Assembly: GCA_963783855.1 (NCBI GenBank) | Contig: CAWAPE010000014.1 | Span: forward strand, 62,001-126,000 | DNA: 64,000 nt | Source of the DNA: JAKAGZ01 sp963783855 | Lineage (GTDB): Bacteria > Bacteroidota > Ignavibacteria > Ignavibacteriales > Ignavibacteriaceae | Direction: 5' to 3' | Shown here: one piece after another, positions 24,220 to 32,150 of the stretch | Layout: each line of letters opens with the position of its first letter | How positions within the stretch are numbered: the first letter of the stretch is position 1 | Program-made: the position numbers and the translations under genes | Notes under the pieces: model-generated | Seen by the model: only the letters and a program-made list of their open reading frames with translations | Told to the model about the DNA's origin: nothing | Database searches by the model: none

Positions 24220-24348
24220 GTTTAGAAAGTTTAATTCTTATTGTCTTTCCTTGTAATATTAAAAAATCACACACTCTAAATGGTTTTTATTTGAACCACC
24301 AAAGAATTAAGTTTACCAATTATGTTTAAGTAAGGTTTATAATTGCAG

Positions 24349-25122
24349 ATGTTTAGGGTGAGGTCCCATAGATTCTTTTTGTTATTAATCCTGGTTTTAA
24401 TTGGGGGGAATATTGCCTACCCGCAGCACAAAATAACTGTTGCTACAGCGGCAAATGTACAATATGCAATGAGCGAATTAGGAACTGAATTTACACACGA
24501 AACAGGGATCGATCTTTCAGTCATAATTGGTTCTTCCGGACAATTAACAGCGCAGATAAATGAAGGCGCGCCGTATGATGTTTTTATTTCCGCAGATATG
24601 AAATACCCGCTTTCGCTTTATAAAAAAAACATTGCTGTTGATTCTCCGAAGGTATATGCCGAAGGCTCACTGGTTCTCTGGACTATGTTAAAGGGAATTA
24701 AACCGGACAAAAATTTAAGCATACTTCTTTCAAAAAAGATTAAAAAAATTGCTCTCGCAAATCCGCGCACTGCTCCTTATGGAACTGCTGCAATCGAAAC
24801 TTTGAAGAAAGTTGAAATCTATGATAAAGTAAAGGATAAACTGGTTTATGGTGAAAGTATTGCGCCAACCAATCACTTTATTTATACAGGCGCTGCCGAA
24901 ATTGGATTTACTGCAAAGTCTGTAGTACTTTCTCCAAAGATGAAGAACAAAGGCAGCTGGATAGAAATTGATCCGGGTTCCTACAAGCCTATTGAACAGG
25001 GGTGTGTTATTTTACAATACGGATATGATAATCATAAAACTGAAGCGATTAAGTTTTATAAGTTTTTATTTTCCGAAAAAGCAAAAAATATTTTGACAAA
25101 GTACGGATATATTGTCAGGTAA
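24349..25122 (+). CDS. modA: molybdate ABC transporter substrate-binding protein
   Basis: 257 residues from ATG 24349 (TTG 24343 is an alternative). A signal peptide (RFFLLLILVLIGGNIAYPQ) precedes the periplasmic-binding fold: ITVATAANVQYAMSELG, the anion-binding IIGSSGQLTAQI and GAPYDVFISAD segments typical of ModA, and PRTAPYGTAA. It binds molybdate or tungstate and passes it to ModB. Four bases separate it from the Mop-like gene, first of a modA-mop-modB-modC operon. The periplasmic protein has no lipobox. Confidence 0.9.
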   Translation: MFRVRSHRFFLLLILVLIGGNIAYPQHKITVATAANVQYAMSELGTEFTHETGIDLSVIIGSSGQLTAQINEGAPYDVFISADMKYPLSLYKKNIAVDSPKVYAEGSLVLWTMLKGIKPDKNLSILLSKKIKKIALANPRTAPYGTAAIETLKKVEIYDKVKDKLVYGESIAPTNHFIYTGAAEIGFTAKSVVLSPKMKNKGSWIEIDPGSYKPIEQGCVILQYGYDNHKTEAIKFYKFLFSEKAKNILTKYGYIVR

Positions 25123-25125
25123 AAG

Positions 25126-25530
25126 ATGAATAGTTTAGCAGGAATAATTACAGAAATAAGAAGCGATGAACATTTTTCTATTGTTGAGATAGATGCAAAT
25201 GGGAATACTTTCAAATCCGTTATTATTGAGACACCGGAAACTGCTCCATTTCTAAAAACAGGATCTTCAATTAAAATAATGTTTAAAGAAACCGAAGTGA
25301 CTGTTGCAAAAAATTTTTCGGGCCAGATAAGCCTTCAAAATAAAATGCCCTGCCTGATTAAAGGTATTGTAAAAGGAAAACTATTGAGCAAATTAATCCT
25401 CAACTTTAATAATAAGAAAATCGTTTCTATAATAACTACCGGATCAGTAGATAGGCTTAATTTAAAAGAAAATGACGAAGTTCTGGCTCTTGTAAAAACC
25501 AATGAAATCACACTGGCTCCCTATGAATGA
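25126..25530 (+). CDS. TOBE/Mop-like molybdate-binding protein
   Basis: 134 residues of two tandem TOBE-like (Mop) beta-barrel domains: NSLAGIITEIRSDEHFSIVEID and CLIKGIVKGKLLSKLILNF, each ending in a V-L-A-L-V or K-E-T-E-V strand. Mop proteins bind molybdate in oligomers and buffer it in the cytosol. Its position between modA and modB is unusual; it may store or sense molybdate. The stop overlaps the modB start by eight bases. Confidence 0.75.
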   Translation: MNSLAGIITEIRSDEHFSIVEIDANGNTFKSVIIETPETAPFLKTGSSIKIMFKETEVTVAKNFSGQISLQNKMPCLIKGIVKGKLLSKLILNFNNKKIVSIITTGSVDRLNLKENDEVLALVKTNEITLAPYE

Positions 25531-26197
25531 ATTTCAACCTATAATACTGAGCCTTGAACTGGCTGCCATAACAACCTTGATATTATTTGTCGTCGCGGTA
25601 CCGCTTGCATACTGGCTCTCTGAAAAGGATTTTAAATTAAAACCTGTTGTTTCAGCACTGATAAGCATGCCTTTAGTGCTTCCTCCTACCGTGCTTGGTT
25701 TCTATTTGCTGGTAGCTTTTTCACCAAATAATTTTTTCGGCGGTGCAATAGAAAACATTTTTAATGTGAGGCTCGTATTTTCATTCGAAGGATTAATAAT
25801 CGCCTCTATTATCTACAGCATACCATTTATGGTAAACCCAGTACAGGCAGGGTTTGAGAATCTTTCTCCATCACTTAAAGAGGCGTCCTACACATTAGGC
25901 AAGTCTAAATTTCAGACATTTACAAAAGTGCTACTCCCAAATATCAAGCCTTCTCTATTAACAGGTATCGTTTTGAGTTTTGCACACACTATTGGAGAGT
26001 TTGGAATAGTGTTGATGATAGGTGGAAACATACCCGGTAAAACCAGGGTAGCCTCCCTGGCAATTTATGATGAAGTAGAGGCACTGAATTATCATAGTGC
26101 TAATTTATACGCCTTGGTTTTGTTCATAATTACTTTTTCAATTTTATTAACAGTTTATATTTTCAACAGAAAATATTTAAAATTGGGAAGAATGTGA
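25523..26197 (+). CDS. modB: molybdate ABC transporter permease
   Basis: 224 residues from ATG 25523, which overlaps the upstream stop by eight bases; a longer frame to 25502 would overlap more and lacks support. Five or six membrane helices plus the EAA-type coupling loop EASYTLGKSKFQTFTKVLLP (cytosolic contact for ModC) and IGEFGIVLMIGGNIPGKT, the CysTWA/ModB signature. It forms the transmembrane channel. The stop TGA overlaps the GTG start of modC by two bases. Confidence 0.9.
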   Translation: MNEFQPIILSLELAAITTLILFVVAVPLAYWLSEKDFKLKPVVSALISMPLVLPPTVLGFYLLVAFSPNNFFGGAIENIFNVRLVFSFEGLIIASIIYSIPFMVNPVQAGFENLSPSLKEASYTLGKSKFQTFTKVLLPNIKPSLLTGIVLSFAHTIGEFGIVLMIGGNIPGKTRVASLAIYDEVEALNYHSANLYALVLFIITFSILLTVYIFNRKYLKLGRM

Positions 26198-27067
26198 TTA
26201 CTCTTGATCTTTATAAAATATTAAAAACTTCGGACGGTGATTTACCTCTTGATATAAACCTTGATATTAAAGAGGGTGAGTTTATTACAATTGAAGGCCA
26301 TTCAGGTGCAGGCAAAACCACACTACTTAAACTTATTGCCGGACTTATTGAGAGCGATAAAGGAAAAATAACCGTTGATAAAAAGGAATGGTTGAACACA
26401 GATAAAAAGATTTTTCTCCCCCCGCAAAAGAGAAATGTTGGTTTTGTTTTCCAGGAATATTCTCTGTTTCCTAATATGTCAGTTTACGAAAACATTGCCT
26501 TCGCGATGGAGAAAAACGCACGATAAAAACCAGGTAAACGAAATAATCGATATTATGGAACTTGAAAAACTAAAAGACCGTTACCCGTTAACTCTTTCAG
26601 GTGGGCAAAAACAACGTGCAGCACTCGCAAGAGCAATCGTCAGAAAACCCGATATTCTTCTTCTCGATGAGCCACTGTCAGCTCTGGATATTGAAATGAG
26701 ATTAAAACTACAGGATTATATATTAAAGGTACACAGGTTATTAAATCTTACTACTATTCTCGTAAGCCATGATATTTCAGAAATATTTAAAATGTCTGAT
26801 AGGGTTATAAGGTTAGACAAAGGGAAAATTATTGACAAAGGTATTGCGCACGATGTTTACCAGAAAAATTACATCAGCGGTAAATTCAGATTTACCGGGG
26901 ATGTACTAAAGATTGAAAAAGATGATGTTGTCTCTATTGTAAGCGTTCTGATAGGCAATAATATTATTAAAGTTATCGCTGCCGGGGAAGAAGCGGATGA
27001 CCTTCAGCCCGGTGATAAGGTTATGGTTGTATCAAAAGCCTTTAATCCTTTGATAATAAAATTATAA
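26194..27067 (+). pseudogene. modC: molybdate ABC transporter ATPase, frameshifted
   Basis: Two readings join into one ABC ATPase. From GTG 26194: Walker A GHSGAGKTT, Q-loop FVFQEYSLF, ending at a premature stop 26524-26526. From about 26517 in another frame: THDKNQVNEI, signature LSGGQKQR, Walker B ILLLDEP, H-loop SHD, and a C-terminal TOBE domain. The break falls in a run of five A residues (26512-26516); four A residues would restore an intact ORF ending at 27067. Either a real frameshift, a programmed slip or a sequencing error. It couples ATP hydrolysis to ModB. Confidence 0.85.
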
Positions 27068-27173
27068 TACAGCCCGAATCTTTTAATTAAATTCCTTCTG
27101 TGTTCATTAAAACAATTCTCCAGCCGTCGGTATAGCAATCCTAAATTGTACTACTTCTGTACCGTTAGCCCAT

Positions 27174-28232
27174 TTATTTTAGATAAAATCCTGCTGCTGC
27201 GTAACCAACCCAATGTTTGAGGGAGAACGGAGCAGTAAGCCCCATATTTGTATGGTAAAGCGGGATAACGCCTTCTGTCCAGCTATCTGAATAACCCAGG
27301 AATTTACCAATTATTTTCTTGTCAGAAATTTCATTAACTACGTTTATCGTTGTCATCAGCCCGAAAGGAATCGGGTATCTTCCACACCACAAAGGACAAA
27401 TTTTATTCACCTTTAACTCTGGCCAGAAATCCTCAGCGACTTCTCTAACTTTTGCCATATTCATTTCACCGTTAAAAACTGCATTACCTATCTTTTTATC
27501 CCTATCAGTTGCCTGTTTGTGAGCTGATTCGTCCTCTCCATATGGTGCATTGTCAAAATCTTTACCGTAATGATTTGCATCCGTTGAAATTAGAAAGAAA
27601 ATATCCTTCCCTAATTTCAGGTTATTCTTTTTTATGTATTCGGTAATAATCCCCGAAAGCTGTTGGCTTATTTTTTCCATTCTTTCATAGGGCATACCCG
27701 TTACCATAATCGGGGTGATTTTTACATCACGATTATAGTACTGCAAAAACGGGACAAGAGCTTCAATTGAATGTTCAATGTTTTGAGCTTTGTCACTCAC
27801 CATCTGGTAATCCTTATTAAGTTTGTCTTTTATAAAATCTCTGAGTGGTGAAACTGCTACATTTCCGTACGGCCCCGCCCATTCATCATAATCATCAAAA
27901 ATTAAAACATCTCTCGGATCATTCATAGCCTTACGCACAGTTCCGTGAGTAACACCAAAAATTATTACTTCTTTCGTTTTTATATGCGGATAGAGTGTAT
28001 AATAAATATTTCCCGCATATAAATAATCATCGTGTGGAGAAATAGCGGCAATAAGATTATCCGAATCAATGTCCGTTATTTTGTTATGGGCAGATAAATA
28101 TTTCATTAATGTGTTCATTTCATTTGCTTTCCAGCAAAAGCCGATATCATCACGAATTGGTCTGACTGTTTGTGCCATAGCTAATCCCGAAATAAAAATT
28201 ATTAATATTAATAATTGCTTCAGAGTTTTCAT
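27174..28232 (-). CDS. exported MEMO1/AmmeMemoRadiSam system protein B-like
   Basis: 352 residues. MEMO-fold signatures are AAISPHDDYLYAG (residues about 63-75), IIFGVTHG and FLISTDANHYG, with the His/Asp/Glu metal-site residues of extradiol-dioxygenase-like folds. Unlike the usual cytosolic partner of AMMECR1 and a radical SAM protein, it begins with a signal peptide LLILIIFISGLAMAQ, so it should be periplasmic. No AMMECR1 or radical SAM gene lies in this window. AAGGAGTATCAATAAC precedes the ATG. Metal and activity unknown. Confidence 0.85.
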   Translation of the reverse strand: MKTLKQLLILIIFISGLAMAQTVRPIRDDIGFCWKANEMNTLMKYLSAHNKITDIDSDNLIAAISPHDDYLYAGNIYYTLYPHIKTKEVIIFGVTHGTVRKAMNDPRDVLIFDDYDEWAGPYGNVAVSPLRDFIKDKLNKDYQMVSDKAQNIEHSIEALVPFLQYYNRDVKITPIMVTGMPYERMEKISQQLSGIITEYIKKNNLKLGKDIFFLISTDANHYGKDFDNAPYGEDESAHKQATDRDKKIGNAVFNGEMNMAKVREVAEDFWPELKVNKICPLWCGRYPIPFGLMTTINVVNEISDKKIIGKFLGYSDSWTEGVIPLYHTNMGLTAPFSLKHWVGYAAAGFYLK

Positions 28233-28262
28233 GTTATTGATACTCCTTAATTTTGCGACAGT

Positions 28263-28466
28263 TTATTTTTTCTTTTTGAATTTCTCTTTGAATTTGGTCA
28301 ATAAATTTCTTGCCCATACAAATTCTGTCGCAAGTATTCCAAGCCCGGCAGGAATTATTATAAAGGCAGGTCCGGGTAAAAAGATTAAAAGTAAACCTAT
28401 AAACAGAATTGTAAAACCGACAATCCCGACAATTAGTTTTCTTATTCCCTTTATAGTGCTACGCAT
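28263..28466 (-). CDS. PGPGW-family small membrane protein
   Basis: 67 residues. Two hydrophobic helices, with the loop LIFLPGPAFIIIPAGLGIL containing the conserved Pro-Gly-Pro and IIPAGLAILATEF signature, then a strongly basic tail KEKFKKKK. The PGPGW family has no proven function. It lies 30 bases upstream of the MEMO-like gene and 19 bases beyond the end of the EamA gene, all on the minus strand. Confidence 0.85.
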   Translation of the reverse strand: MRSTIKGIRKLIVGIVGFTILFIGLLLIFLPGPAFIIIPAGLGILATEFVWARNLLTKFKEKFKKKK

Positions 28467-28485
28467 AAGCCTAATTTAAAATAAA

Positions 28486-29358
28486 TTACTTTGAATTTAC
28501 AAGGTATACTCCGAACATGATTACCAATCCGCTGATAATTATCATGGTGGTTAGGCTTTCGTTCAGAAAAACCCAGGCGGAAATTACAGTTACGAATGGT
28601 TCAAAATATAGAAATGCCCCGGTTTTTGTTGCCTCCATTTCGCTTAGCGTCTGAGACCATAAAACATACGAAACACCCGAACAGAAAATTCCAAGGAATA
28701 AAACCGCTCCCCAGCTTTTCATCGATAAATGAGAAACAGCACGGAAATATTCACCATTAAGTGTAAACGGCCCGATAATAATTGCCATCATCAGAAAGAG
28801 AAAAAGTATCGTCATTACCGGGTGATAGTTTATAGTGATTTTTTTATTTACAACAGAATAAACGCTCCAGGTAAAAGCGCTGGCAAGAATTAAAAAATCA
28901 CCTTTGTGCGTAAGAAAATTTAGCCTTGATATATCGCCCCTGCTTATGAGTAAAATAAGTCCGGCAAAAGCAATTAAGATACCGGAAACCTTTAAGATCG
29001 TTAATTTTTCCTTAAAAAAGATAAAGCCGAGTATTGCGATAAAAACAGGTGCTGTCCCTATTATCCATCCTGTGTTTACTGCTGTAGTATATTTAAGACC
29101 TGTAACCTGTATCCATAGATGAAAAGAAGCGATCAGTGCAAGAAGTACAATCCATAAATGGCTTTTGGGTTTTATCGTGAAGTCTTTCTTAGTATAAAGT
29201 GCAAAAATTATCAGAAGTGTGATCGAAAAAACCAGGCGGAAAAAAATTATCATCAGGGGGGTTAATTCTCTCAAAGCAACTTTGGTCGCAATAAATGAAG
29301 TACCCCAGAATATCATTGCAAGCAGCGGCTTCCAGTAAAGGACCAGTTTTGATTTCAT
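28486..29358 (-). CDS. EamA/DMT-family transporter
   Basis: 290 residues with ten predicted helices formed by two EamA repeats: ALLMIFWGTSFIATK at the N-terminus and LASAFTWSVYSVVNKK at the start of the second half. FEPFVTVISAWVFLNESLT is the family's conserved C-terminal block. Inner-membrane metabolite or drug exporter; substrate cannot be assigned. The start overlaps the last bases of the dCMP deaminase gene by four (ATGA), so both are probably translated together. Confidence 0.9.
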   Translation of the reverse strand: MKSKLVLYWKPLLAMIFWGTSFIATKVALRELTPLMIIFFRLVFSITLLIIFALYTKKDFTIKPKSHLWIVLLALIASFHLWIQVTGLKYTTAVNTGWIIGTAPVFIAILGFIFFKEKLTILKVSGILIAFAGLILLISRGDISRLNFLTHKGDFLILASAFTWSVYSVVNKKITINYHPVMTILFLFLMMAIIIGPFTLNGEYFRAVSHLSMKSWGAVLFLGIFCSGVSYVLWSQTLSEMEATKTGAFLYFEPFVTVISAWVFLNESLTTMIIISGLVIMFGVYLVNSK

Positions 29359-29855
29359 CTGGATTTTTTTGTCTTTCTTGCGGAAGAATAATTTTTTAGA
29401 TCATAATTTATTTTTGAAGACGGTTTTTTCAACTTAATGATTTCAACATTACTTTTCGTGTAAAAATCCGTTGCAAGAGTATCGTGAAAATCTGAAAAAA
29501 CAATTACTCTTTTTATTCCCGCTGCAATAAGTGCTTTTGCACATGTTGTGCAGGACATATTGGTTATGTAAGCATCAGAACCCTTAATTGAAATTCCGTG
29601 AACAGCCGCCTGGATAAGTGCATTCATTTCTGCGTGGTTTGTCCGGACGCAGTGATTTTCGACAACAAGGCAACCTACATCTTCGCAATGTGGCTGGCCC
29701 GGAACTGAGCCATTATAGCCTGTAGCAAGAACAAACCGGTCCTTTACGAGTACGCAGCCACAGTGCATTCTGGGGCAGGTTGATCTTTCCGAGGCAAGCA
29801 TAGCAAGTTTTAAGAAATATTCATCCCACGAAGGTCTTTTCTTTGTTTTCTTCAT
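29355..29855 (-). CDS. dCMP deaminase-like cytidine/deoxycytidylate deaminase
   Basis: 166 residues from ATG 29855; the longer frame to 29966 adds an unmatched hydrophobic stretch. Zinc site HAEMNALIQAA (His, catalytic Glu) with CTTCAKAL (two Cys) and the N-terminal STCPRMHCGCVLVKDRFVLATGYNG loop with the extra Cys/His pair of dCMP deaminases. Converts dCMP to dUMP for thymidylate synthesis. Conserved allosteric GYNG/PGxPHCED residues present. Operon with the EamA gene. Confidence 0.9.
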   Translation of the reverse strand: MKKTKKRPSWDEYFLKLAMLASERSTCPRMHCGCVLVKDRFVLATGYNGSVPGQPHCEDVGCLVVENHCVRTNHAEMNALIQAAVHGISIKGSDAYITNMSCTTCAKALIAAGIKRVIVFSDFHDTLATDFYTKSNVEIIKLKKPSSKINYDLKNYSSARKTKKSR

Positions 29856-30004
29856 AATAGAATAATTTTGTTTACAGTAAAAATTTAACGAAGTAATAGT
29901 AACTAAAAGGAGCGAATAATTGAAATATTTTCGCAATTTGGAACAACTTTTTATCCCCTCAGCCATCTTTATATATACATATAACTATTTTTTACCGGAA
30001 TTAA

Positions 30005-31309
30005 ATGAATTACAAAAAGACCTTTTTATTTTTATTAACCATCGTTTTAATAACTTTTTGTTATCGCAACGTTAATGCACAGAATCAACAAAACGGTGAT
30101 TTCAACAAAGCCAAATTATTAACGCTTGAAGGGAAATATTCTCAAGCCATAGATATATTGCTGAGTCTGGACAAGAAGGATCTGGAAGACATGGATATTC
30201 TCTATTATTTAGCTTTGAATTATCAATCCCTGTCGAATTATCAGAACGCGTCTTCGGTCCTGGAAAAAGCATTAAGCCTTAAACCGGAAAACGTGAAATT
30301 AATGACCATGCTTGGCGACAATTATTATTCAGCCGGACGTATTACTAAAGCTGACTCTATATTATCTGTGGCTTATTCTATCGATTCAACCGATTTAAAT
30401 ATTCTTCTTTCACTCGGGCGGGTTTTTAAAAAAGAACAATCCTGGCACCGGGCGAAGAAAACTTATAGAACCCTGGCTAAGCGGGATACTTCCAATAGTT
30501 TTTATTTTGAGCAGCTTGCTTATTGTAATATTGCATTGAAGGATACCAATAGTGCAGTCGTTAATTTTCAAATAGCTCATAAATTAAATCCTTATAATCA
30601 GAATACTATCCTTGAGCTAAGCAATCTGTATTTTTCACAACAGAAATTAATCTCCGCTCTTCGGATAATAGACGATGGACTAAAAGTATACCCTTATTCT
30701 CCGGCTATGTGGACAAAGAGGGGAGACATCAATTTAAAAATGAAAAATTATAGTGAGGCCGTTTCTGAATATCAAAAATCGATAAACCTGGGAGATTCTT
30801 CTGAAATAAATTTCAGAAACCTTGGTATTAGCTATTACTGGATAGAGAAATACGATTCATCAATTTCTTCTTTAACCCGTGCAATCAAAATTATGAAAAA
30901 AGACCCGACGGCTTATTTTTATCTTGGAACTTCATACAAAGGTCTGAAGCAATATGACAAAGCAATTGAAAATCTTTTAAGAGCTGTCAGACTTCAGAGA
31001 AATGATTTTCTCGCAGAAACACTTATACAAATAGGTGCAACTTTTTATGAACAAAAAAATTATTCTGAAGCCCTAAAATTTTATCAGGATGCTCTCAGAG
31101 AAAAACCGGACAAGAACGAAATAGTTTTCTACCTTGCAGCTGTTTATGACCACTATTACAGAGACAAATCAGTTGCAATTAATTATTACAAAAAGTTTTT
31201 ATCTGCTGCGAAAGCCCAAATTGATACCAATTTATTAAAGTATGCTAAGAGCAGAATTGATGTTTTAATAGAAGAAAATCATTTTAGTAAACACGAGACT
31301 TCTAATTAG
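30005..31309 (+). CDS. exported TPR-repeat protein
   Basis: 434 residues: a signal peptide (TFLFLLTIVLITFCYRNVNAQ), then about ten tetratricopeptide repeats of 34 residues covering 35-420, e.g. AKLLTLEGKYSQAIDILLSL and YFYLGTSYKGLKQYDKAIENL. It forms a protein-binding superhelix in the periplasm or outer surface. No catalytic domain. Divergent from the deaminase gene. Function as scaffold inferred from the fold only. Confidence 0.88.
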   Translation: MNYKKTFLFLLTIVLITFCYRNVNAQNQQNGDFNKAKLLTLEGKYSQAIDILLSLDKKDLEDMDILYYLALNYQSLSNYQNASSVLEKALSLKPENVKLMTMLGDNYYSAGRITKADSILSVAYSIDSTDLNILLSLGRVFKKEQSWHRAKKTYRTLAKRDTSNSFYFEQLAYCNIALKDTNSAVVNFQIAHKLNPYNQNTILELSNLYFSQQKLISALRIIDDGLKVYPYSPAMWTKRGDINLKMKNYSEAVSEYQKSINLGDSSEINFRNLGISYYWIEKYDSSISSLTRAIKIMKKDPTAYFYLGTSYKGLKQYDKAIENLLRAVRLQRNDFLAETLIQIGATFYEQKNYSEALKFYQDALREKPDKNEIVFYLAAVYDHYYRDKSVAINYYKKFLSAAKAQIDTNLLKYAKSRIDVLIEENHFSKHETSN

Positions 31310-31394
31310 AAAACACAATTCATTATCCAGAATCTTTTCACTTTCTAACCTGAAAAGATAAAATATCTTGACATTTAATAAATAATTCCGCACG

Positions 31395-31426
31395 TTTACG
31401 TATAGTTTATTAAACATATACGTAAA
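31395..31426. promoter_or_regulatory. 32-bp near-perfect palindrome upstream of tandem-MerR gene
   Basis: Outer arms TTTACGTATA (31395-31404) and TATACGTAAA (31417-31426) are perfectly complementary; the middle GTTTA-T-TAAAC extends the symmetry. It ends nine bases before the ATG at 31436, so it overlaps the likely leader and start region. Probable operator. Confidence 0.7.
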
Positions 31427-31435
31427 AAGTCAGTT

Positions 31436-32131
31436 ATGGCACAAAAAATCTACCTTTTAGGCGAAATTCTCGCTAAAACTGAAATAAGCCCGGAAATCCT
31501 TGCAGAATGGGAAAAAGCAAAACTCATCGGACCATCTGGTTATTCCGATGACAAGGAACCATTCTATTCAGATATTTCATTCTCAAGGTGTCTCCATATT
31601 AAGAACCTTTCGGAGCTTGGCTATTCATTGGATGACATAAAAAAAATAATAAAAAAGGTTGGGCTGCCGGCAAAAGAAGAGGAAAAAACCTCCGGTGGCA
31701 AAACTGAAAAATTTCTGACAGTCGGTATGCTGGCAGATAAGATCGGAGTAAGCACAAGAACTATAAAACACTGGGAAGAAAAAGGAATTATAGATTCAGA
31801 AATGAGAACAGAAGGCGGTTTCAGATTGTACACAGAAGACTTCGTATTAATTGGTAATCTTATTAAAGATCTCCAGTTATTTGGATACAGTCTTGATGAA
31901 ATAAAAAATGTAGAAGATTCTTACAAAGAACTGCTTTCACTTCAGAATAATATTGATGCCCAATCAAAAGAAGAAGTAAGCCACAAAATAGAAAATATAT
32001 TGGAGGCCATGACCGGTCTTTACGAAAAGATGAAACTTCTAAAAGAAGGAATAAGCCGGTGGGAAGATCTGTTAAAGAAAAAGAAAAAAGAAATTCAGGA
32101 ATTGAAAAACAAGAATTTAAAAAGGGCCTAA
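31436..32131 (+). CDS. tandem MerR-type helix-turn-helix regulator
   Basis: 231 residues with two MerR-like DNA-binding units. The first (about 1-80) is divergent but has CLHIKNLSELGYSLDDIKKI; the second (about 92-165) is canonical: FLTVGMLADKIGVSTRTIKHWEEKGII, then LFGYSLDEIKNVEDSY. A C-terminal coiled coil (185-231, MKLLKEGISRWEDLLKKKKK) should dimerise it. No effector-binding domain follows. Two HTH units in one chain are unusual because MerR proteins normally dimerise with one each. A 32-bp palindrome sits directly upstream, and the DUF6051 hydrolase gene begins 19 bases downstream, so autoregulation of that unit is likely. Confidence 0.85.
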   Translation: MAQKIYLLGEILAKTEISPEILAEWEKAKLIGPSGYSDDKEPFYSDISFSRCLHIKNLSELGYSLDDIKKIIKKVGLPAKEEEKTSGGKTEKFLTVGMLADKIGVSTRTIKHWEEKGIIDSEMRTEGGFRLYTEDFVLIGNLIKDLQLFGYSLDEIKNVEDSYKELLSLQNNIDAQSKEEVSHKIENILEAMTGLYEKMKLLKEGISRWEDLLKKKKKEIQELKNKNLKRA

Positions 32132-32150
32132 TTGTTAGCCGGGGGGAAAG

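Noticed and set aside
24220..24348. Possible Moco riboswitch before modA
   Set aside because: The leader is AT-rich with no recognisable conserved Moco-aptamer stems.
29856..29966. Extended start for the dCMP deaminase
   Set aside because: The added 37 residues are a hydrophobic stretch not found in the family; ATG 29855 starts at the conserved MKKTKKRPSWDEYF.
31332..31359. ATCTTTTCA/TGAAAAGAT inverted repeat after the TPR gene
   Set aside because: Nine-base arms but no T tract on either side, so not called a terminator.
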